A DNA stretch of 60,000 bases from Membranipora membranacea. Taxonomy: Eukaryota; Bryozoa; Gymnolaemata; Cheilostomatida; Membraniporidae. Position numbers and translations under genes: made by a program. Shown piece by piece: positions 51,844 to 60,000 of this stretch; the stretch's first letter is position 1, and every line of letters starts with the position of its first letter. Below the pieces are notes generated by a model. That model had not been told where the DNA came from and ran no database searches. It saw only the letters and a list, made by a program, of their open reading frames with translations. The stretch lies in assembly GCA_914767715.1 (NCBI GenBank), contig OU612068.1:27406001-27466000 (forward strand), in the 5' to 3' direction.

Positions 51844-54319
51844 CTGTCTTCTCACTCTGTAATCTACAAAATAACACGAGACATCCATTGCTGATTTATT
51901 GAAAGACAAGCTAGTTAGAGAACTGATAGACATTAGGCTTCAACAAAAAAAATGGTAGCAACATAAAACTTCAGGAATCTGATGATTTTATCTTAGAGGC
52001 AATGAAACTGCGATAGATTGATGGTCATGGTGAGATTGTGCATACCTGATATTATAACAGAGCAGTCGGCATCAATTGTTTGAGTAACAAAGTCATAGAC
52101 CCCAACTGGCAAGTAAAGTATCCCTGTCCCTCCATTAAGTCGTGACAGCTGAAGCTCTGCCAGCCCTGTATCTGGTGAGGAGATTTTTCTTATTGGTGTA
52201 GTACAGTTCATTGTCTCTGCTACTGTGATGTGATCCCTACTGCCTGGTCTAGTAGTGGTAGCTTCCAAAGTCTTTGTTGTTGTGGTTGTAATAAACCCGT
52301 TTGTTTGGCTGTTGTTCTCACGGCAACGTAAACAGCGGATGTAGCTCGTGATTCAGGTAGTGTACTGGTAGTTGTTTCTCCTGTGAGGATATCCATAAAA
52401 TGTGTATAGAGTTATTAGGAAGATACTCTTGATTCTTGTGTATAACAAGTCAAATGAACACAAGTACAGCATATCGATCATTACGGATATAAAATTGCAG
52501 GGAATGCTATTATAGAATTGTCGCACCGAGCAATTTGAGGATCAAACTGTAGACAAAATCTTTCTCAAATAGAAAATAGTTGATCACATTTTTGTGAACC
52601 CTTCTACCTGACACAATGAGGTCAGCTCCTGACATATTCCTTTTCAGGGGTAACTCATCTGTTTTGCAGCTGTATGTGGTTTGTGGGTAATCAACAGCTC
52701 TTCTGTGTCCGCTTTCTGCAGGGGAGATAAACTCTGAGATTACCCCATGGTCACCCCACAAATTCTAGAATTTTTCTAACTCTTCAATACTATGGCAGGT
52801 TTTGTGCACACAAGGTCCCTTTGGTTCCCTCAGTCTGATTAAGATCAAGCTTTACAATCATATTAGAAATTGTATAGGTGTCATGTCTACTTTAAAATCA
52901 GCATGTGTATTAGGAAGTTTAATCTGAATCTAAATCTTTAATCTAAAAGAGTTGTCTTATCTTTTCTCAAATCAGCCAATCAGATTTGTGCTAGCTTCAT
53001 CCGTCAATTCAGTTTGTGTAAGACTGGCGAACTGTCAACATCAGCCAGCACGGTTATTTTAATGTCGCTCTAAAATATCCTGACTCAGTGTATCTGTATT
53101 TAACCATATTCTACATGGTAATTGTATTCAATCAACCATCACAATGAATACTCTGAACAGTTTATAATGGACATCGACCACTGAACACTAAAGCTAGACA
53201 CCTCTCGATATGGTGGTGAGTTTAATTGTACTCATTTTTCTTATCGTTTTTGGCACTATAAATGTTTTAAAGTTTGGGAACTAAATTAGGTATTAACAAT
53301 ATTGTGTTTAACTCGCTGTGGCAATTCAGCAGTAATGACAGACGTTTTAGCCATCGTACGCCTATCTACAACATGTTGCCTGAGTAATATCGATCTAGAA
53401 ATACCACACTACACTTCGATCCGATCACTTCATCTCCAAGTGTATATCATCAGTAATCATATCGATATGATTATTCAATCACTTATAATGCGGCATCGAA
53501 GTCAAGCTCTGCTCGTCGATCACAATCAGTCACTGCTTATTATTTTCGTTTTCAGTTGCATCAGGAATTTTAAGAGTGCCTTTAGAGTACAAACTCACCC
53601 CATTGCTCGGTTTGACACTTATCCCACCAGCAATTCGACATTATAATTTCGTTTCATGTTTAACTTGATAAAGTTTATCTTCCTAATTCCCGGGATAATA
53701 TTTTAAATAGTTATCCTGTTTTTTAATATGGCAAGAGATTTTTATTTCACCATTGAAATCAAATCCATACTGTGTTTTAACCATGCACTTTTGTTTTGTC
53801 AACAGGGTACAATATTTCATTCAATACAAGAACACCATCTCTTACGACGATCTATTGTTGCCAATAATCACCATAGTCCTATCCGAGCACAGCATGATCG
53901 ATTTTATTTTTTCTGTTGTATAATACTAATATAAATAACATGTAAAAAGACTCAGCCGATTTAACAGCCTACTTACCATGGCAGTGGTCCATTGATAGCA
54001 GCTTATCATCCAGTGCGATAAGTTTGACGCCATCACGAGGAAGCAGAATAAAAGCTTGTCTCCACTGGTACCCTTGTTCCCTGTCAACAAAATTGCCAGT
54101 TGAGGGTTCATTACAGATAGGATGTTTTTCACCTCATGGTTTAAAAAGAATATTGTAATGGTGCTGCGTCTGAAGCAAGTACATAGCTGATTGCTGGGCT
54201 TCACTAATTTAATCTTACCATTGATTGACCATATCTCCAGAAGAAGACATTTGACATCTATAGGTACTTTGAGTTTGTTGAAGAAAATTCTTCGTGAGAT
54301 ATTCGTCATCATGAATGAC
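51723..54319 (-). CDS. Partial gene with MAM-like region and Thr-rich linker; apparent frameshift
   Basis: Exons in order: 54319-54219, 54080-53977, 52715-52608, 52380-52046, 51863-51723, with donors and acceptors consistent in phase (0/2, 2/1, 1/1) except for one exon. The first two join as SSSGDMVNQW|EQGYQWRQAFILLP and on to VKLIALDDKLLSMDHC, resembling the C-terminal half of a MAM domain. The next exon has TYSCKTDELPLKRNMSGAD. The 335-nt exon 52380-52046 is Thr-rich in both frames (GETTTSTLPES, then ITTTTTKTLEATTTRPG), but its length breaks phase, so a 1-nt frameshift (mutation or assembly error) lies between about 52223 and 52352. Neither end of the gene was found. A secreted or membrane protein is likely; function unknown. 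Confidence 0.5.
52716..53976. repeat. Dispersed repeat copy in the large intron of the MAM-like gene
   Basis: 53010-53100 and 53560-53640 match the two outer parts of the interrupted repeat at 20051-21880, in the same order. No coding sequence is supported in this stretch, although exons of the surrounding gene could be missed. Confidence 0.5.
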
Positions 54320-54682
54320 CTACAACACCAGGTTCTTGGTACATTTAGTTAGATTTACTTTTTTAGTGGTGAACTGAGTCATTACTAGGAACACCAGATC
54401 AATAAAATCCTATCATAATTTAACCTGGCCCTGCTGGAAATCCTTAGCCCAACCTCATAAATGAGAGTTAAGCTAAGGATTTCAACAATAATGTTGTTAT
54501 CACATAATCAACAATCAGCATGTTATCGAGTGAATATTTTAGCAGATCAGTCCAATAAAGCGTCATTTCTTTACCTGAGCTGAGGGCATGATCAGGGCTC
54601 AGTCCTGTACTGGACCTAGAGCTCCTTGTACTAGTACAAAATTGGGCTCCATTGGTACGCAACATCATCCAACAACAATCAA
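54320..54682. other. Flank of the MAM-like gene
   Basis: It contains a 12-bp-arm hairpin (GAAATCCTTAGC at 54437-54448 and its complement at 54472-54483). A minus-strand open segment ending at a GTAAAG donor near 54575 ([10 protein letters not shown]) might be an upstream exon, but its phase does not fit the next exon in the favoured frame. Confidence 0.35.
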
Positions 54683-55103
54683 TGCCCGGTGTGCCCGGTG
54701 TGCCCGGTGTGCCCGGTGTGCCCGGTGTGCCCGGTGTGCCCGGTGTGCCCGGTGTGCCCGGTGTGCCCGGTGTGCCCGGTGTGCCCGGTGTGCCCGGTGT
54801 GCCCGGTGTGCCCGGTGTGCCCGGTGTGCCCGGTGTGCCCGGTGTGCCCGGTGTGCCCGGTGTGCCCGGTGTGCCCGGTGTGCCCGGTGTGCCCGGTGTG
54901 CCCGGTGTGCCCGGTGTGCCCGGTGTGCCCGGTGTGCCCGGTGTGCCCGGTGTGCCCGGTGTGCCCGGTGTGCCCGGTGTGCCCGGTGTGCCCGGTGTGC
55001 CCGGTGTGCCCGGTGTGCCCGGTGTGCCCGGTGTGCCCGGTGTGCCCGGTGTGCCCGGTGTGCCCGGTGTGCCCGGTGTGCCCGGTGTGCCCGGTGTGCC
55101 CGG
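54683..55103. repeat. 9-bp satellite (TGCCCGGTG), about 46.8 perfect copies
   Basis: 421 bp of uninterrupted 9-bp units. As the unit is a multiple of three without stops, all six frames are open, producing artificial Gly-Val-Pro, Cys-Ala-Arg, Cys-Pro-Val, His-Arg-Ala and Gly-His-Thr repeats. CpG and G/C content are far above the surroundings. Confidence 0.98.
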
Positions 55104-55968
55104 AAGTTATCATAAATAGTAGTTATAGTCCGGCAAAGTAATCCTCCATACAGTATGTTAAATGTGCAGTTCCCAACCAGTGCATCTGGTAATAGCAAAG
55201 TTGTGTTAGATAGCTTCTTGATGATGCCAGATTGAAGAATACAATGTCATCTTTATCAATGACTTTCTAACTAGATGCCCCTCAGGTCGCTACCGCACCG
55301 TTAAATATCGGGGTACATGGGGTAGAGACAGCTTTTTAAGACATCTCATACATACACTTAATAATATTATACTATTCTAAAAAACTTTTTATACAACAGA
55401 GATCTGATTTTTCCATGTTTTTCTTTCTTGTCAGTATTAACAACGTATTTCGTGACACAATTTTTGTCTATGATAGTAATAAATCCATCCATCCATCTAA
55501 TGTTGGTCTATGTGCTGAGACGGCTGCAAGTTCCTGTAGGTGGCATTATCGACCATTATCAAAATTAATGTTGGATAGTGAAATACCACAAAAGGCACTT
55601 GACTAATAGATTGCATGTCTACAGTGTCTCCCTGTTGTAGAAAACGCCCATTGCAACATTTTTGACCTTGATAATATTGATATAGGTCTAAGACATGGAA
55701 TGAATATGTGGTTTTGAACTATCAAATTAAAGAAACTTTACAAGTTTTAAGTGGAGTTAACCATTCAAATTGTCACAATGTTCCCATGGAACAGCACCAC
55801 TTTCAATTTAGATTCAATCAGGGAGTTTGATTCAATCAGGGGGTTCGGTCCCAAACTCCCTGATTCAATGTAATAATAAACTGACAAACTATGGGAGTTA
55901 AGCCCTCATGTCATGAAAGCGGACAAATCTAATCTTAGATGTCAATTTCAACAGTCTGGTAATTTTGA
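55104..55968. other. Intergenic stretch with an inverted repeat
   Basis: 55812-55869 holds ATTCAATCAGGGAGTTTG, a second partial copy, and its inverted copy CAAACTCCCTGATTCAAT; the CAAACTCCCTG core recurs near 4230, 31390 and 32380. A plus-strand open segment 55436-55606 follows a possible acceptor (TTCTTGTCAG) but has no other support. Confidence 0.45.
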
Positions 55969-56539
55969 TTACAAAATGCGTATAATCACAATCTCAAAAT
56001 CTATATCCTGAGCTTTTTTCCTTGCTTGAAAAGCCTTGTACACTGTACCTGGATACTGATGACTAATATCCAGCAGGAGAGCCTCTTCCTCTGTATCCCT
56101 CAACATTGCAGCATTCATCTTAAGAGAAGGTGTCTTTCTTTCTAACCAGAAACAAGTTTTCTAGCTGTCACCTCACTATCCAGATCTCTCATTAGTTTGG
56201 GAGAGTCAGATCTAAAATTGTATCCGCTAACTTTCTTGATAACTGTTGGACCATGGATTATATTCAAATCCCTTTTGATGGTGTCTATGTTATACTCTTT
56301 AGAGACATCAGATGTCTTGGCAATATTTACAACTATGTAGATTTCAGGATTAAAGTTGGGGTCAAGCTTTTGTTTTTCATATCGTTTGGCTTTATTGTCT
56401 TTTGAGCTGCGCCTGGACATAAATCATGATGCTGGCGATCTGATGGAGTTTGTTTAGCTCTATCCAATCCTTGATCATTCCATGGTGTATATTCCATAGC
56501 TGAGGATTTGCTAAGAGTCATGATAATTGCTATGTTCAT
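55969..56539 (-). pseudogene. Decayed intronless coding remnant, unrecognised
   Basis: The longest frame runs from ATG at 56420 to TAG at 56142 (92 residues; SRRSSKDNKAKRYEKQK, NPEIYIVVNIAKTSD). A neighbouring frame continues without loss of protein character from the same point (WLERKTPSLKMNAAMLRDTE, then HQYPGTVYKAFQARKKAQD) to TAA at 55971-55969, and another frame precedes the ATG. This pattern suggests one coding region broken by frameshifts, without introns, perhaps a transposon protein. No family recognised. Confidence 0.4.
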
Positions 56540-56960
56540 TTGTGATGATTTGTTCTGTTTAAAATTCCAGTCTACTTTTTTTGGTAGACGCTATCCATTT
56601 TGTTAGAGCAGTGAATTCATGTGGTGTCCAGGTGATTACTTGTTAGTGAGCGATATATTTTCTGGCTGGTGAGGGATTGTTAGTAGTGAGGTATAATACT
56701 GGGGACAGAATGAATTGAACCGGTTGAGGAATGCTTCCTATTGAGAGCGGCTTTGTACTGTTCCTTGATTGTGCAATTCATTGCATTGGTGTGGTTGGAG
56801 TGGTTGGGATCAAGGAGTCTGTAACTCCTTGTTGGGATACACTGTCAATGACAAGCGAGTTATATTGAAGAAATGATTATACATAGTTTAAGACTAATGA
56901 CAAGAATTTGTGATGTGGTGTTGAAGAAATTCACAGTAAATGATTCATTGTTACCTAGAC

Positions 56961-57872
56961 CAGCCGCGCTCAACCTCGGCCAAATTGGCCATTTTTTCGG
57001 CCAAATGCACCCTTACCACAAAAAAAGTTGAGACCCATCTTCTCATCTTGATAAAAAATATAAAGAAAATTCCGCAGTATTTTGTCATATCTGATATTCC
57101 AGCTAGCACACATAGAAAAGTTCAATTATTGCTCTATTGTAGTAAATGGGGTGTATTCATAGGTAGGCAAGCAGGTAAACTTAGGTAAAGAAAACCGAAT
57201 CTTGCCATAATAGCATAAGTATGCATTGACTCTATTTATGTTTGTCATTATCAAATTGTCGAATTTCTATGTGTTGCCAACACATTTATAACCAGAACAT
57301 GTGAACTATCCTTCAGCACTATGGCCTGCCTCAAAATATAACTCAACGCCAATATGAGCAAGGTTTGAAAATGCAACCTCTTTACATCGCATATTCTTAT
57401 TGGTTGCGGAGGGGCCCAGGATCTGACCTTGTGAAGTTTCACTGTCAAGGTCATGGTGTATCATCCAAAATTTCTTCTGCGTTAAAGTGTTCTCATTGCT
57501 CTGTGAATTAGAATTTTGACAAAAGATTGCTTGCACAAAACCTTTTCTCATTATTCTATTCACAAACACCCTAACAAAATCACAAATAACTCATTACATT
57601 GTTACTCAGAGATTCCTGTGGTGGATTGCTAGTTAGTTTTTTTTTCCAAAATAGGGCTGGAATACCTCAAAACTCCCTCCATTTTCAAATTTTTTTCTTG
57701 GGGAGGCACCCACCCCGCCTGGCCCTACCACTTTAAAACACATGGATACAGGCCTGGATATTCCCCGTTCTGTATCTCAAGTAGAATTTTCCCCAAGAGT
57801 GGTGTGGCCAATTGACATGCTCCCTAACAAAAATTGGCCGAACCTGAAAAAAGGTTGGGTATGCAATGCATG
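56961..57872 (+). mobile_element. Non-autonomous hAT-type element C (912 bp)
   Basis: It starts CAGCCGCGCTCAACCTCGG and ends with a related inverted string (AAGGTTGGGTATGC...CATG). The 8-bp string ACCTAGAC flanks it exactly at 56953-56960 and 57873-57880. The interior matches elements A and B at 20289-21726. No transposase ORF. Confidence 0.8.
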
Positions 57873-58044
57873 ACCTAGACCATCAACTGCTAGAACAGAG
57901 CTGGCACGAGCACCAGATATTGTGGTATTATTTTTCACTTGAAGTTTGGGATTTGCCGCAAGCTGCAAGTTGTTATGGCAGAACATTATTTAAAATTTCT
58001 TATTTAGCAGTATCCAGACTGATATCTACTTGTGGATTACTCAC

Positions 58045-58330
58045 CGAGCCTTTAATCTGTCAAGTGTTTCTGAATTGCTTTCATCCTTTACAGCACAAAC
58101 GGCAGATTTGTGGTTTCAGAGCCATCTTCCCTTTCATGTAGTGTACAGAATGACTCGCTGCTAGCATCATTTGAGTTCTGTGTGGACTTTTTACGCTTAC
58201 GTTTAGGCAAATTTTCAGCAATCTTTTTATCAAAATTTCAGAGAGAACTTTTGTTGTGCAGCTTAGCTTCTCAGCATCACGCTCAACAATCCTTTTACAT
58301 AACTGATGATGTAAAAGCTTGCAGTCTCAA
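58045..58330 (-). pseudogene. Decayed coding remnant with basic stretch and Cys pair
   Basis: Three frames read protein-like in succession on the minus strand: DCKLLHHQLCKRIVERDAEK and onward, then KIAENLPKRKRKKSTQNSND with a PKRKRKK nuclear-localisation-like run, then MALKPQICRLCCK and DESNSETLDRLKAR ending at a GTGAGT donor (58044). The breaks fall at an A run and near a G run. Such a pattern suggests a degraded or mis-assembled nuclear-protein exon; the CRLC start is reminiscent of zinc-finger-associated domains, but that is only a resemblance. Confidence 0.35.
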
Positions 58331-58544
58331 TAATACAGTAAAGTCCATGGTTGCCAACATAATTTTGATAGTATGTTTTTTTTGATAACGTGTTGGGCAA
58401 TCAATTTATTATATTCATATCAAGCTATATGGTACAGATGGTCTCTTAGATACATCAAACTCCTCGACTTCGGGAAGCAATCAATTTCCAAAATGCAATA
58501 CTGATGGAAAGGCCTAGAAATCAAATATAAATTAATTGGTATTG

Positions 58545-58940
58545 ACACACATTGAGGGACAAATCTTGAGGGACGTTGGACCATGTGGGCGGACATTGGA
58601 CAAACTTGGACGGACACTAGACAAAATTGAACGGACATTGGACGGACAAAATCAAAAGACGGACAGGATTAGACATGAAAATTTTCCCAATTTTGCCCGT
58701 TGGACGGACATGGACGGGCATTGGATAATCTTGGACGGACATTGGGCGGACAGCATGAAAAGATGGACAGGAACGAACATAATAATTTGTCCTATGTTGC
58801 CTGATGGGCGGACATGGGTGGACAAAAACAAAAGATGGACAAAAATTGGCATCGACAAATTCCCAATGTTGCCCGACGTACGGACATGGACGAACAAGTT
58901 CTAAAGATGGATGAGAACGGGCATGATTTTCTTGTCCGCC
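58545..58940. repeat. Degenerate GGACGGACA tandem repeat
   Basis: About 400 bp of imperfect copies of TTGGACGGACA with a higher-order period around 100 bp (AAAGATGGACA ... CCCAATGTTGCCCGA). The long open frames here come from the repeat. Confidence 0.75.
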
Positions 58941-58994
58941 GCACACCTCTGATTGGGATTGCATTGAGTGAGGGGTCAGAAATGCCCCTATTAC

Positions 58995-59066
58995 TATTAT
59001 ATATATATACTTTTATTGTCAGCAACAATTCATCATTACAAATGTCTTTCATGATGTGACATAAAT
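58995..59066. repeat. Dispersed repeat end, copy 2
   Basis: Same ordered strings as 50897-50960 (CTTTTATTGTCAGCAACAA, then TTTCATGATGTGACAT). Confidence 0.5.
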
Positions 59067-60000
59067 GGCAAAAAAGATTGCTTTGCAAAAAAAACTATTG
59101 CAAAAATCAATTTTAAGACTCGTAGACAGGAGGCCTGAAACATAAAGTTTTACTTAAATGTCACTCCTCCAGTTAGTGCCATGCCATCTCTATATTATGG
59201 TGAAAGCATAAACTAATAAAATACCTCAATAACAAGGCTGAGGGCCCAATTTAAAAGGGGCACTTTTCGCCCCAAAATGAACTTTCTGAGGTCACTGCGA
59301 CGCAGCGTCAATTATTTGGGAGGTTTCAACTGTGAAAATAACTATTAGACATGATCACCAATACGATATTAAAAAGTTTTAAAAAGCAATTTATCATATT
59401 GATATATCATTTTTTTGCAAGTTACAAGTTTTGATTTTGGATAAGGTTTATTTGACAGCAATACCTTTGTACCTTTTCTCTTCACATTACAAAGAGTATT
59501 ATTAGGATCATGAGATAAGTAAGATATCTTAACAATGTATACTTTAAATAGAAATTAAAACAAACACGGCTTTTTGTTCGGACATGGAATATCAAAATCA
59601 GGCCGTGATCGGGTCAGATGGTGGGAGCAGGGACTGTATACTGCATGACATCAGGGAGAATGGATGATGACATGACACCCACATCTCAAGGTATGCGTAC
59701 GTAATTGTGATCAAGTTTTTTTTGTAGTTTTAGCGCTCCATTCAATGCATTTAGGATTAGATATAGTTACTTGGTCAGTCTTCTGGAGTTGTCCCATATT
59801 AGGAAAATTGAGGATAACTCCTATGGAAAGTTTCTTAACCTCCTCTCATTGTAAAAAGAACAGCATTATCCCGTTCCAGCTGTCAATACTCGAAAGCCGT
59901 CATGGAATAGGTTATTATTATCATTTTATTCAGCTTTTCTTTTTGGACTAAAAAAGCCCAAACTTCATAAATGTATTCCCACCCTTCACAGTTACAACTC
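59067..60000. other. Terminal intergenic stretch
   Basis: AT-rich sequence; I see no supported exon, RNA gene or clear repeat in it. Confidence 0.4.

Noticed and set aside
53926-54312. Single 128-codon minus-strand frame
   Set aside because: It crosses an intron; the spliced alternative frame joins exons 54319-54219 and 54080-53977 in phase with the next exon and gives MAM-like sequence.
54588-55198. Long frames of Cys-Ala-Arg, Gly-Val-Pro, Cys-Pro-Val, His-Arg-Ala and Gly-His-Thr repeats
   Set aside because: A 9-bp stop-free repeat makes every frame open; flanks do not give a consistent gene.

Overview
This window is invertebrate animal (metazoan) nuclear DNA. Genes are split into many short exons bounded by GT...AG introns of about 100 to 3,600 bp, base composition is AT-rich, and the encoded proteins are animal extracellular and membrane families (CUB, MAM and EGF modules, a Golgi-type sulfotransferase pair, a Cys-loop receptor). 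Non-coding stretches hold hAT-type elements, a LINE-like remnant, foldback elements and satellites. No phylum can be assigned from sequence alone. Gene models below were built by hand from splice sites and reading-phase continuity; every internal junction given for the CUB/MAM/EGF gene, the sulfotransferases and the receptor is phase-consistent.

Layout. (1) 1-19,500, plus strand: the 3' part (39 exons, about 2,190 codons, 5' end outside the window) of a single-pass membrane protein with about ten CUB modules, one MAM domain, twenty EGF repeats, one transmembrane helix and a short basic/His-rich tail. (2) 19,500-23,000: transposon-rich spacer with two inverted, back-to-back hAT-type elements sharing one 8-bp target duplication, nested in another dispersed repeat, then a 5'-truncated retroelement ORF. 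(3) 23,389-36,862, minus strand: two tandem paralogous type II membrane sulfotransferase genes (P-loop PGSGNDW, LRHP-F/Y-DSA) with shifted intron positions. (4) 36,863-40,708: gene-poor spacer with repeats. (5) 40,709-48,426, minus strand: a complete 10-exon pentameric ligand-gated channel subunit of nicotinic-receptor type (483 residues) with an atypical M2 helix and no loop C cysteine pair. (6) 48,427-51,112: spacer with foldback/TIR elements. (7) 51,113-54,319: a partial minus-strand gene with a MAM-like region and a Thr-rich exon carrying an apparent frameshift, facing a small plus-strand exon series; one exon of each overlaps antisense. (8) 54,320-60,000: a 9-bp satellite, decayed coding remnants, a third hAT-type element and degenerate tandem repeats.

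The genes do not form an operon. The CUB/MAM/EGF protein and the channel act at the cell surface; the sulfotransferases would modify glycans in the Golgi lumen. Any functional link between them is speculation; the only visible evolutionary link is local tandem duplication of the sulfotransferases.
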